Shown here piece by piece: positions 31,229 through 39,760 of a stretch of 53,899 bases of DNA; positions within the stretch are counted from its first letter, which is position 1, and the number at the start of each line of letters is the position of its first letter. Location of the stretch: the NCBI GenBank assembly GCA_964453155.1, contig CAYVQU010000012.1, positions 1 through 53,899 on the forward strand, in the 5' to 3' direction. The position numbers and the translations under genes were made by a program. This DNA comes from CAYVQU01 sp964453155 (GTDB lineage: Bacteria > Chloroflexota > Anaerolineae > Anaerolineales > UBA11858). Below the pieces are notes generated by a model, which searched no databases, was not told the origin of the DNA, and saw nothing but the letters and a program-made list of their open reading frames with translations.

Positions 31229-32929
31229 CTACTTCGCAGCCTTAGCGCGGCGAATGGGGCGGCGGATCATATCGTCCAGGTCCGCGCCGGTGGCGACCAT
31301 GGGGTACACCGATTCTTCTTTTTCAACCCGGAATTCCATGATGACTGGCCCGGGGGTATTTTGAGCAAATTCAATTGCAGGTCCCACTTCTGCGGGGGTT
31401 TCAGCGCGCACCGAGGGGATCCCGTGGGCTTCGCCGAGTTTGATAAAGTCTGGGCTGGTCATGGGCGTGGCGGCGTAGCGTTTATCAAAGAAAAACTCCT
31501 GCCATTGGCGCACCATCCCCAAAAATTCGTTGTTCATGATGGCAACTTTGATATTCGCGCCTTCTTGAACCGCGGTGGATAATTCAGCCTGCGACATCTG
31601 AAAGCTGCCATCCCCATCAACGACCCAAATATCCTTATCTTGGTGAGCAAACCAGGCCCCCAGGGCGGCCGGGAGGCCAAAGCCCATCGTGCCCGCGCCA
31701 CCCGAGGTGATCAGGCGGTAAGGTTGCTCAAAGAGGTAATACTGCGCCGTCCACATCTGGTGTTGGCCAACACCGGTCACGACAATGGCATCACCTTGGG
31801 TGGCTTGCCAGATATTGCGGATGGCGTGGGAGGTATACAGTTTGCCATCATCGGGCCAAGAAAGAATGTTGCGCTCCTGCGATTCGGTCTTCCACTCGGC
31901 GATTTGGGCCAACCACTCATCATGATCATATTCATCCACCATGGGGATCAGGTCAGTCAAGACGGTTTTGAGATCACCCATCATGGCCACATCTACCTCC
32001 ACATTTTTATGGACTTCAGTGGGATCAATCTCAACATGAATTTTCTTGGCCCGGGGAGCATAAGTCCTTAAATTGCCCGTAACGCGATCATCAAACCGCA
32101 TCCCAAAGGCTAACAACAGGTCAGCTTTTTGGACAGCATTGTTGGCGTAAGCCTCCCCGTGCATGCCCATCATGTCTAAACTGAGGGGATGCGAAGCTGG
32201 GATTGCACCTAACCCAAGCAGAGTCATGGCGACCGGCGTCTGGGTCTTAACGGCGTACATCATCAATTCTTCCATCGCACCTGATTTCAATACCCCTTGC
32301 CCGGCTAAGATGACGGGCCGCTCGGATTCTTCGATCAATTTGACGGCGCGCTCCAAAAAGCGCTGGGGCGACCGCGTTTGGGGCTTGTAACCCGGCAAAG
32401 AGAGTTCATCGGGATATTCAAATTCGGTCGTGGCAATTTGAGCATCTTTACAGATGTCAATCAAAACGGGGCCGGGGCGTCCGCTGCGAGCGATGTGAAA
32501 GGCCTCCCGAATGGTTGGGGCAATCTCATCAACCTGGGTGACCAGATAATTATGCTTGGTGATCGGGAGAGTGATCCCGGTCACATCGACCTCTTGGAAA
32601 GCATCTCCACCAATCAGGTGGGAGGCCACCTGCCCGGTAATACACACAATTGGGGATGAGTCCATCATGGCAGTGGCAATCCCAGTGACTAGGTTGGTCG
32701 CACCAGGACCGGAGGTCGCCAACGCGACACCCACTTTTCCGGAAGCCCGCGCATAACCATCGGCGGCATGGGCCGCGCCTTGCTCGTGGCGAGTCAAGAC
32801 ATGATGCACCGGGTACTTCAGCATGGCATCATGCACCGGCATAATTGCGCCCCCGGGATACCCGAACGCGACTTCGACACCTTCGCGAACCAGACATTCC
32901 CAGACAATTTCGGCACCAGTTTTCTTCAT
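31229..32929 (-). CDS. ilvB: Acetolactate synthase large subunit
   Basis: IlvB forms acetolactate from two pyruvates or acetohydroxybutyrate from pyruvate and 2-oxobutyrate, with TPP, FAD and Mg. The 566-residue protein has GYPGGAIMPVHD, the catalytic Glu in TRHEQGAAHAADGYAR, SGPGATNLVTGIA, and the TPP-Mg motif VVDGDGSFQMSQAEL ending with NN. The start at 32929 (MKKTGAEIVW) fits the family and follows AGGAAAA; upstream ATGs in the frame have no ribosome binding site. Confidence 0.97.
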   Translation of the reverse strand: MKKTGAEIVWECLVREGVEVAFGYPGGAIMPVHDAMLKYPVHHVLTRHEQGAAHAADGYARASGKVGVALATSGPGATNLVTGIATAMMDSSPIVCITGQVASHLIGGDAFQEVDVTGITLPITKHNYLVTQVDEIAPTIREAFHIARSGRPGPVLIDICKDAQIATTEFEYPDELSLPGYKPQTRSPQRFLERAVKLIEESERPVILAGQGVLKSGAMEELMMYAVKTQTPVAMTLLGLGAIPASHPLSLDMMGMHGEAYANNAVQKADLLLAFGMRFDDRVTGNLRTYAPRAKKIHVEIDPTEVHKNVEVDVAMMGDLKTVLTDLIPMVDEYDHDEWLAQIAEWKTESQERNILSWPDDGKLYTSHAIRNIWQATQGDAIVVTGVGQHQMWTAQYYLFEQPYRLITSGGAGTMGFGLPAALGAWFAHQDKDIWVVDGDGSFQMSQAELSTAVQEGANIKVAIMNNEFLGMVRQWQEFFFDKRYAATPMTSPDFIKLGEAHGIPSVRAETPAEVGPAIEFAQNTPGPVIMEFRVEKEESVYPMVATGADLDDMIRRPIRRAKAAK

Positions 32930-33013
32930 AAGTGATTTTTCCTTTGGCATTTCAAATTTACGATCACATTTCACGCCTCACTAGGACGTGAAACGTAAAG
33001 CGTGAAGCGTGGA

Positions 33014-34672
33014 CTAGACTAAAACAGCTCCGGTAGACGCACTTGTTACCATCCGGGCATAGCGCCGCAGCCAGGAGCTTGGATTTTGGGTTTCGAAGGG
33101 CGGCAAGGCTGCGAGACGGGCCGCGATTTCTTCATCCGAGAGTTGGACATTCAGCGTCCGGGCATCCAGGTCAATTTCGATGATGTCACCGTCTTGGAGA
33201 GCTGCAATGGGACCGCGCGCGGCGGCTTCGGGGCTGACGTGACCGATGCAGGTTCCCCGGGTTCCTCCGGAAAAGCGGCCATCGGTGATCAGGGCGACGC
33301 TATCAACCAGACCCATGCCCATCAGGGCGGATGTTGGAGAGAGCATTTCTTGCATTCCCGGGCCACCTTGGGGGCCTTCGTAGCGGGTGACAATGACATC
33401 TCCAGCCTGGATTTCCTGGGCCATGATGGCGGCCATCGTAGCTTCCTGGCTTTCATAAATCCGAGCGGGACCGACATGTTTCCGCATGGAGGCTGCCACG
33501 CCACCTGTCTTGATGACGCCACCCTCAGGGGCCAGGTTTCCAAACAAAATAGAGAGACCGCCGGTAACGGTGTGGGGGTTGTCGATCGGTCGAACGACAT
33601 CGTGATCCTGGATTGTTTTCCCTTGGATGGTTTCGCCCAGGGTTTTTCCAGTCACAGTGGGGCGATCGAGGTGTAAAACATCCTTAATTTCATGTAAGAT
33701 CGCTGGAACGCCACCAGCCTGATGAATGTCTTCCATATGCCAGGGGCCGGAGGGTGAAACTTTGGTCAGATGGGGTACTTTGTCGGCGACGGCGTTGATG
33801 CGCTCCAAGTCGTATTCGACCGCGGCTTCGTGGGCCAGCGCCAGGGTATGCAGAACCGTATTGGTGCTGCCGCCCATCGCCATATCGAGGGCAAAGGCAT
33901 CGTCGATGGCCTCGGCGTTCACGATTTTCCGAGGCGTCAAATCCATTTCGACCAAATTCATGATTTGGGCTGCAGCTTGGAGGGCCAAGTCTTCGCGTTC
34001 TGCGGTGAGGGCTAATGCGGAGCCATTATAGGGCAGGGCCAATCCCAAAACTTCGAGCAGACAATTCATTGAGTTGGCGGTGAATAGTCCCGAGCAAGAA
34101 CCGCAGGTCGGGCAGCCGTGGTCTTCAAGCATTTTGAGACGGGCGGCGTCGATCTTGCCAGCTTTGTAAGCACCGACCCCCTCAAAAACGGAGATCAAAT
34201 CGACAGTTTCACCGTCGGGGGTTTTACCGGCAGCCATTGGGCCACCAGAGATGAAAATCGCTGGGATATCCACCCGCAAGGCCGCCATGATCATCCCGGG
34301 GACAATTTTGTCGCAATTAGGGATGCAAACCATGCCGTCGAACTGGTGGGCCTGGATCATGGTCTCGACCGAGTCGGCGATCAACTCGCGGGAGGGCAGG
34401 CTGAATTTCATCCCGGCGTGGCCCATCGCAATGCCGTCATCCACGCCGATGGTGTTAAACTCGAAGGGGACCCCACCCGCAGCCCGGACCGCATCTTTGA
34501 CCTTTTTCCCAAAGTCTTGGAGATGGACGTGACCGGGGACGATATCAACGTAAGAGTTGACGATCGCGATGAAGGGTTTGTTGAAATCTTCATCACTGAC
34601 GACGCCGGTCGCTTTAAGTAGGGATCGGTGGGGGGCTCGTTCGAAGCCTTTCTTGATATTATCTGAGCGCAT
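33014..34672 (-). CDS. ilvD: Dihydroxyacid dehydratase
   Basis: IlvD dehydrates dihydroxyacids to the 2-keto acids of Val, Leu and Ile with an Fe-S cluster. The 552-residue protein starts at MRSDNIKKGFERAPHRSLL and carries PNCDKIVPGM, HGCPTCGSCSGLFTANSM (cluster cysteines) and TDGRFSGGTRGTCIGHVSPEA. The ORF could be read from 34762, but those 30 residues would run through the leader peptide and terminator, so 34672 is preferred. There is no Shine-Dalgarno before it: the T-run of the terminator lies within 13 bases of the ATG. It is the first structural gene of the 13 kb operon. Confidence 0.95.
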   Translation of the reverse strand: MRSDNIKKGFERAPHRSLLKATGVVSDEDFNKPFIAIVNSYVDIVPGHVHLQDFGKKVKDAVRAAGGVPFEFNTIGVDDGIAMGHAGMKFSLPSRELIADSVETMIQAHQFDGMVCIPNCDKIVPGMIMAALRVDIPAIFISGGPMAAGKTPDGETVDLISVFEGVGAYKAGKIDAARLKMLEDHGCPTCGSCSGLFTANSMNCLLEVLGLALPYNGSALALTAEREDLALQAAAQIMNLVEMDLTPRKIVNAEAIDDAFALDMAMGGSTNTVLHTLALAHEAAVEYDLERINAVADKVPHLTKVSPSGPWHMEDIHQAGGVPAILHEIKDVLHLDRPTVTGKTLGETIQGKTIQDHDVVRPIDNPHTVTGGLSILFGNLAPEGGVIKTGGVAASMRKHVGPARIYESQEATMAAIMAQEIQAGDVIVTRYEGPQGGPGMQEMLSPTSALMGMGLVDSVALITDGRFSGGTRGTCIGHVSPEAAARGPIAALQDGDIIEIDLDARTLNVQLSDEEIAARLAALPPFETQNPSSWLRRYARMVTSASTGAVLV

Positions 34673-34678
34673 AAGCAA

Positions 34679-34707
34679 ATAAAAAGGGCTGCCCTGGTGG
34701 GCAGCCC
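34679..34707 (-). terminator. Attenuator terminator upstream of ilvD
   Basis: On the minus strand GGGCTGCCC and GGGCAGCCC are perfect nine-base arms around ACCA, followed by TTTTTAT. A competing pairing exists: TGGGCAGTC of the leader (plus 34753-34761) with GGCTGCCCA of the left arm (plus 34698-34706), nine pairs with one wobble, which would block the terminator. A further hairpin, CTGGTTC/GAACCAG (plus 34771-34794), sits in the Leu/Val codons and could be the pause hairpin. Confidence 0.85.
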
Positions 34708-34731
34708 TGTCCTTTTTTGTCAGTTTTCGTT

Positions 34732-34839
34732 TTACTTTCTTCTCACCGATCTGACTGCCCATGCTAAACTCTGGTTCCCGATAATAAGAACCAGGACCAA
34801 CAGGCTAATCAAGACCAAAATTAATGAGAAGAACGGCAT
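34732..34839 (-). CDS. Leu/Ile/Val-rich leader peptide of the ilv-leu operon
   Basis: A 35-residue ORF with ATG at 34839 and TAA at 34732-34734. Residues 6-20 read LILVLISLLVLVLII: 14 of 15 codons are for the three branched-chain amino acids made by the operon. AGGA lies about seven bases before the ATG. It is followed by the terminator at 34679-34707, immediately before ilvD. The layout matches the ilv attenuators of enterobacteria. A hydrophobic stretch could also suggest a tiny membrane protein, but the position, codon mix and the two alternative RNA hairpins favour a leader. Confidence 0.88.
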   Translation of the reverse strand: MPFFSLILVLISLLVLVLIIGNQSLAWAVRSVRRK

Positions 34840-35163
34840 TCAATATCCTATGTAAACGATTTCACACAGTATACGGCGGAGAAGTTTTTTTGGATATTGG
34901 TAGATAATCCAAAAATACAACTAGCCTTTTTGTAGATTCTGCCAAACAGCAGACTATGGGTATGAGTTTAGCGGAAAATCGGCTGAAAAAGCATAAAGAT
35001 TTCGTGAAAATCAAATAGATTTGCACATATGATGGGAAGTTCTAAACCGCGGAGACGCGGAGTTCACAGAGTTTTTTCTCTGCACGCACTGCGTCTCCGT
35101 GGTAAAAAAAAACATACAGAGTCCAGTAAAAAATGATTTTATGTAGTCCCCCCAGGATACGAT
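34840..35163. other. Intergenic region between ilv leader and pucR-type gene
   Basis: Holds the operon promoter: on the minus strand a -10 TATACT at plus 34868-34873, with no good -35 box. Also holds a dispersed palindromic repeat at 35044-35103 (CCGCGGAGACGCGGAG with CTGCGTCTCCGTGG). Nothing else was seen. Confidence 0.6.
35044..35103. repeat. Dispersed palindromic repeat, CGCGGAGACGCGGAG family
   Basis: TAAACCGCGGAGACGCGGAG and CTGCGTCTCCGTGGTA pair around TTCACAGAGTTTTTTCTCTG. It is the 3'-flank of the PucR-type regulator gene. Confidence 0.75.
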
Positions 35164-36741
35164 TTATCCCCGTTCCATCATGCGATGAATTCGTAATGCC
35201 AACTGAATCGCTAAGCGAGTCTCAGTATTGTCCAAATCTAATCCACTGATTTCGGCAATGCGTTCCAGGCGGTAGATGAGGGTGTTGCGATGGACAAAGA
35301 GGGCTTCGGCGGCCTGAGACAGATTGCCATTATGATCGAAGTAGGCTTCCAGAGTGGGGACCAGATCGCCGCCGCCTTCATATTCGATCAGGGATCCCAA
35401 AATCTCCTGTTTGAAAGCCTGGAGTTCGGGGTGATTTTCCAATTGGAGTAACAACCGGTAAACAGACAAATCCGGGAAATATTGGACCTGACTGTGAGTC
35501 AGTCGTCGGGCCATCTCAAGGGCTTGCCCGGCCTGCCGGAACGAATTTCCCCAATTACTTAGATCTTGGGCTGGTAAACCGACTCCACACCGGATTGGCG
35601 CCTGTGATTTTTTTTCTCCCGACCGGGCCATAACGGCATCTCCCAATTGGATCGCTAGGTCAGGTCGCCCCGAATCGGGTTTGATTTGATAAATGCAAAT
35701 CACCTCGGTTCCCATAATCTCGATGATAGCCTGGGCCCCTTGACGAGTTAATTCTTCATTAATTATAGTTTCCAAGCGCCGCATGGAGGGGGTTTTAGTG
35801 CCATCCCAACAAAATCGCAGGGCGACATGAGCCTGCGTGTCATCCAGCCCCATATCCGCGACCCACAGAACCGCATCTCGAGAAGTAATATTTTCCTGCA
35901 AAATGGCAGTCAGCAGATCCCCTTTGAGCCGTTTCTCTGTTTCGCGCACTGCCTTGGCCCGGGCCATTTCGACCGCGTAAACCAAAGCACCCTGTTCAAT
36001 GATGAGGTGATCCAGGGTGTCGAGTTGATTTTCAACATCGACGAAAGATAGATACCCACGCGCCACTCCACCTACATTAATCGGAGTCACTAAGCGTTCA
36101 AGCCCATCTTGGAAAGTTTGCCCCAAAATGGTCATTTGCTTTCCGGCAACCTTACGGTCCTGAAAAGGCTTGGGGAGATTGTCAGGGTCTTCTAAGTGCT
36201 CAAGGATATCGTCCCAAATAGAAAGCAAGGTTGAAGAAGGAGCGGCGGTCAGCACCTCCAAGCGCTTATCCTGGAGCACGACCCCCCGTCCAGATAGATT
36301 ATACAAGGATTGGGTAAGTTCGTCTAAATCATCCCCTTCAGCAGCCAATTGGGAAAGTTGATTATGAATCCGGAGGCCGCGTTCCAACATATAAGTTCGC
36401 TGGCTGATGAGAATTGTAAGGAGCGTACGATGCAGTTCGGCGAGATCAGATTCACGCGGAACGGTGACCACTGCCAACCCAGGGGGTATAGCGGTTTCGA
36501 CATTCGCATCCCCAACAATGATGAGGCCACAGCCGCCGCGACTTGAGAGATTCCATAAAACATCAGAATCAATAGCTAGCCCCGAAATCAACAACACATA
36601 ACCCGGCTGAATCTCAGTCATATTTAATACGACCCATTGAACAGCCAAGTCGGACTCACTCTGCAGCGAGAGCCAGGTCACAGATTCAGCAAAACTCAGG
36701 CGGACTAATGTTTGGAAGGTTAGGGTTTGAGCGCTCATCAT
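35164..36741 (-). CDS. PucR-family transcriptional regulator
   Basis: The 525-residue protein has the architecture of the PucR/CdaR group: an N-terminal PucR-type sensing domain (about 1-125), a middle GAF/GGDEF-like region (about 140-420), and a C-terminal helix-turn-helix (about 465-520) with NLSQAAEALFVHRNTLIYRLERI and a final LAIQLALRIHRM helix. Such proteins activate catabolic or nucleotide-related genes in response to small molecules. Its target is unknown; the divergent membrane protein gene or the ilv operon nearby are candidates. The start at 36741 is one of two adjacent ATGs. Confidence 0.88.
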   Translation of the reverse strand: MMSAQTLTFQTLVRLSFAESVTWLSLQSESDLAVQWVVLNMTEIQPGYVLLISGLAIDSDVLWNLSSRGGCGLIIVGDANVETAIPPGLAVVTVPRESDLAELHRTLLTILISQRTYMLERGLRIHNQLSQLAAEGDDLDELTQSLYNLSGRGVVLQDKRLEVLTAAPSSTLLSIWDDILEHLEDPDNLPKPFQDRKVAGKQMTILGQTFQDGLERLVTPINVGGVARGYLSFVDVENQLDTLDHLIIEQGALVYAVEMARAKAVRETEKRLKGDLLTAILQENITSRDAVLWVADMGLDDTQAHVALRFCWDGTKTPSMRRLETIINEELTRQGAQAIIEIMGTEVICIYQIKPDSGRPDLAIQLGDAVMARSGEKKSQAPIRCGVGLPAQDLSNWGNSFRQAGQALEMARRLTHSQVQYFPDLSVYRLLLQLENHPELQAFKQEILGSLIEYEGGGDLVPTLEAYFDHNGNLSQAAEALFVHRNTLIYRLERIAEISGLDLDNTETRLAIQLALRIHRMMERG

Positions 36742-36878
36742 TCCACACCATTTCTTCCCCCAAGTATACCCCCAGCAGGAGCGGAATATATAAAAAAGAT
36801 GTAGATAATTTGGAACAAAAGATAGAATTTCCGAAAAAAAGAAAATACTGCGATATGATAAAAATGTTCGAAAAAATT

Positions 36879-36910
36879 GGACGCAGATACACGCTGATGA
36901 ACGCTGATTT
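36879..36910. repeat. Half copy of the GGACGCAGAT repeat
   Basis: GGACGCAGATACACGCTGATG followed by AACGCTGATTT, without the inverted second arm. It lies before the membrane protein gene. Confidence 0.6.
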
Positions 36911-36956
36911 ATTTTTAAATTTCAATATCTCAATGAATATCCCAAAGGAGATTATT

Positions 36957-37526
36957 ATGTGGAGACGACTATCAAACTGGCTACAAAAAAATTCAACTGG
37001 ATGGCTCGCCGCCTTATTTACTGTCATCTTTCTCGTTTTCACGGCCACAGTGTTGCCGGCCCAATCCGCTAAAGCCGATCCGGGTAGTGAAGAGGTCGGT
37101 TCACCCGATTTGTCATTTTTCTACTCGGTTGATGAACTTTATGGGATGGCCGAGTCCTATGGAGCGGTGGGCCGGGTTGAATATGTCAAAGCCCGGTTCG
37201 GTTTCGATGTAATTTGGCCATTGGTGTACACCGCGTTTTTGGTCACCGCGATCAGTTGGCTGTTTGCCAAGGGGCTGGCACGAAATAGCAACTGGCAAAA
37301 ATCAAACATCCTCCCAATCTGGGCGATGATCTTTGATTTTTTCGAGAATGGATCAACTTCGCTGGTAATGGCCCGCTACCCCACCCTGACGCCCGGAATA
37401 GCTCATATTGCTCCCTTCTTTACAGCCATCAAATGGATTTTGGTGTCTGGGAGTTTCATCTTGTTGATTATTGGCGTTGTCGTTGGGGTTTCTGCGGCCT
37501 TTAAAAATAGTAAAAGACCGGTATGA
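36957..37526 (+). CDS. Four-segment membrane protein coupled to a KARI paralogue
   Basis: The 189-residue protein has hydrophobic segments at about 16-36, 86-107, 117-140 and 157-180. Between the first two is an exported or luminal region with SVDELYGMAESYG. I do not recognise the family. GGAG lies upstream of ATG at 36957; a longer frame from 36708 has no ribosome binding site and passes through repeat DNA. Its stop overlaps the start of the next gene by four bases (ATGA), so the two products are made together. Confidence 0.75.
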   Translation: MWRRLSNWLQKNSTGWLAALFTVIFLVFTATVLPAQSAKADPGSEEVGSPDLSFFYSVDELYGMAESYGAVGRVEYVKARFGFDVIWPLVYTAFLVTAISWLFAKGLARNSNWQKSNILPIWAMIFDFFENGSTSLVMARYPTLTPGIAHIAPFFTAIKWILVSGSFILLIIGVVVGVSAAFKNSKRPV

Positions 37527-38605
37527 GCGCCCGAATTTTCTCTCAAGCAGAAGCCGATCTCACAGTTCTTAAAGGGCAAACGGTCGCGGTCATTGGATAT
37601 GGAAACCAGGGCCGGGCTCAGGCCCTTAATCTCCGGGATTGCCGTATGCAAGTCATCATCGGGAATCGCAATGATGATTATCGAGAACAAGCCGCAGCCG
37701 ATGGATTTGGGGCCTTTGATATCTCTACTGCGACAGCCAAAGCCGATATTATTTTTCTGCTAATCCCTGATGAGATTTTACCCAAAGTATTTAGGGGGGA
37801 AATTGATCCCAACCTGAAACCCAATGCCACGCTGGTATTCGCCAGTGGCTACAATGTTGCTTTTGACCAAATCAAACTTCCCCCAAACAATGATGTGCTG
37901 CTAATCGCTCCGCGCATGATTGGTATCGGCGTTCGGGAGCGATTTCTGACAAAAGAGGGATTTTTCTGTCTTGTCGGGGTCCATCAAGATGCCAATGGAC
38001 AAGCGGAGGAAAAATTAATTGCCCTGACAGCAGCCGTCAGTGGTTTGTTCAAACCCGCGATTGAGGTCACCTTCAAACAAGAAGCCATTCTCGATCTCTT
38101 CAATGAGCAGGCTTTCGGCCCCGCGTTTGGGCGGGTGCTGCTGACTTCCATCTCTATTTTGCTCGAAAACGGCCTCCCCCCCGAAGCCGTACTAACCGAA
38201 ATGTATCTCAGCGAGGAAATGGCATACACCTATCAAAAGATGGCCCAGGTTGGGCTGGTGCACCAAACCCTATTCCACTCACCGACTTCACAATATGGGG
38301 CTATGTCGCGGGGTATTCGGTTTATGGATATGGGGTTAAAGCCAAAAATGCGAAAAATTTATGGAGAAATTGACAGCGGAGCGTTCGCCCAGGAATGGCA
38401 GCACCCATTCACTCGCTTGAAGTTCAAAGCCATTCGCTGGTTTGCGATGCGGCAGAAGATTAATTCGATTGAACGCAAAGTAAGGCAGGTGTTGGGATTG
38501 CGGGGTTTGTCGCCGTATGAGCTTGAGGGGGATACGCGGGAAATATTAAATAATCCGAAGATCAGGGCGGAATTGCAGAAATTTGAAGATGGGTTTGAGT
38601 TTTAA
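37523..38605 (+). CDS. Ketol-acid reductoisomerase paralogue with altered active site
   Basis: The 360-residue protein aligns without gaps to IlvC of this window over the first 200 residues: GYGNQG at 25-30 and the metal ligands D191 and E195 (LDLFNEQ) are kept. But the catalytic His108 (AHGF in IlvC) is Ser (ASGY), Lys131 is Arg, and in the C-terminal metal motif only one of the two Glu (E231) keeps its place. The NADP loop of IlvC is also changed to GNRNDD, whose acidic residues may favour NADH. It is therefore unlikely to be a plain acetolactate isomeroreductase and may reduce another keto acid. It is translationally coupled to a membrane protein. Confidence 0.85.
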   Translation: MSARIFSQAEADLTVLKGQTVAVIGYGNQGRAQALNLRDCRMQVIIGNRNDDYREQAAADGFGAFDISTATAKADIIFLLIPDEILPKVFRGEIDPNLKPNATLVFASGYNVAFDQIKLPPNNDVLLIAPRMIGIGVRERFLTKEGFFCLVGVHQDANGQAEEKLIALTAAVSGLFKPAIEVTFKQEAILDLFNEQAFGPAFGRVLLTSISILLENGLPPEAVLTEMYLSEEMAYTYQKMAQVGLVHQTLFHSPTSQYGAMSRGIRFMDMGLKPKMRKIYGEIDSGAFAQEWQHPFTRLKFKAIRWFAMRQKINSIERKVRQVLGLRGLSPYELEGDTREILNNPKIRAELQKFEDGFEF

Positions 38606-38695
38606 CCCCCTCTAACGCCCCCCGATCTCGGGGGGAGAACGGCTGTTTTTCAACCACTCAAAATCCCCCTGCCTGCGGCGGGATTTAGGGGAGTA
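38606..38695. repeat. CCCCCGATCTCGGGGGG palindromes between convergent genes
   Basis: CCCCCCGATCTCGGGGGG (near 38618-38635) is an almost perfect palindrome; a second GC-rich pair CCTGCCTGCGGCGGG follows. A related CCCCCCGAGATCGGGGGG occurs at 42917. It may end both the KARI-paralogue and alcohol dehydrogenase transcripts. Confidence 0.6.
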
Positions 38696-39718
38696 TCAAT
38701 CCAACTCAATCATCACCTTCATATACTCCCCATTGGATTTTTCGATGGTGTGATAGGCATCGAGATACTGATCAAACTTAAAGCGGTGGGTAACGAGATC
38801 GTCAAGACATATTTTTCCTTTTTTGACCAAGTCGATGGCAATCTCGTAATCATCGTTCTGGTACATCAATGTGCCGACTAAGCTCAACTCACGGTCTTGT
38901 ACTAAACCTAAATCAACGACTGGTTTTTCCCCAAACACCCCAACAATGACGATGGTGGTGCCTTTGCGGGCATAGTTGACCGCATCTGTGATGGTTTCCT
39001 GGGCCCCCACACATTCCAGGATCAGATCAGCACGGGTGGGACCAAAGCGGTTGGAGATCGCCAAGAAAAGATCATCTTTAGCGGTGTTGATCCCATAATC
39101 GATGCCGCAAACGCGGGCTTTTTCAAGTTTATAATCGCTGATGTCGGTGATCATGACGGCTTCAGCCCCAAAGGCTTTAGCAACCTGGGCGGTCAAGTTT
39201 CCGATCGTCCCCGCCCCGAGGACGAGGACTTTTTTGCCCTTAACATCCCCGCCTTTACGAACCGCGTGGGCTGCAACCGCGATCGGTTCGATCATGGCGG
39301 CGTGATCGAGGGACATATCGGCGGGGAGTTTGAATACATTTACGGCCGGGAGTGGGAAGTAATCCTGAGCGGTGCCGTTGGTTTGGAAGCCCATCACCAA
39401 CAAACTCTCACAGATGTGGTACATCCCATTTTTGCAAGGGAAACATTCCCCACAAACAACCTGGGGGGCGAAAGTGATCTTGTCGCCGACTTCAAATCCA
39501 GTAACTTCGGCACCAACTCCAGCGACCACACCAGATACTTCATGGCCTTGGACAATGGGGTAGCTGGTGTAGGGATGCATCCCGTGAAATACGTGGATGT
39601 CGGACCCACAGACTCCGATCCGTTTGGTTTGGAGCATGATTTGGTCGGGTTGGAGTTCAGGTTCGGGGACTTGGCGAAATTCGATTTGGCCGGGAGCGGT
39701 CATGATGGCTTGTTGCAT
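38696..39718 (-). CDS. Zinc-dependent alcohol dehydrogenase (MDR family)
   Basis: A 340-residue medium-chain dehydrogenase/reductase. The catalytic zinc site is visible in CGSDIHVFHG and GHEVSG, and the structural zinc site in a GECFPCKNGMYHICES segment. The Rossmann motif VLVLGAGTIGNLTAQ begins near residue 165. It resembles sorbitol/threonine dehydrogenases; no specific substrate is implied by neighbours. AGGAGA lies upstream of the ATG. Confidence 0.9.
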   Translation of the reverse strand: MQQAIMTAPGQIEFRQVPEPELQPDQIMLQTKRIGVCGSDIHVFHGMHPYTSYPIVQGHEVSGVVAGVGAEVTGFEVGDKITFAPQVVCGECFPCKNGMYHICESLLVMGFQTNGTAQDYFPLPAVNVFKLPADMSLDHAAMIEPIAVAAHAVRKGGDVKGKKVLVLGAGTIGNLTAQVAKAFGAEAVMITDISDYKLEKARVCGIDYGINTAKDDLFLAISNRFGPTRADLILECVGAQETITDAVNYARKGTTIVIVGVFGEKPVVDLGLVQDRELSLVGTLMYQNDDYEIAIDLVKKGKICLDDLVTHRFKFDQYLDAYHTIEKSNGEYMKVMIELD

Positions 39719-39760
39719 GGGGGATGTCTCCTAAAATGTGTTGGATAGTTTGTGGGTTGG

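Noticed and set aside
34673..34762. Thirty-residue N-terminal extension of IlvD
   Set aside because: Its reading frame crosses the leader peptide, a perfect terminator hairpin and a T-run; family members begin at the residue encoded at 34672.
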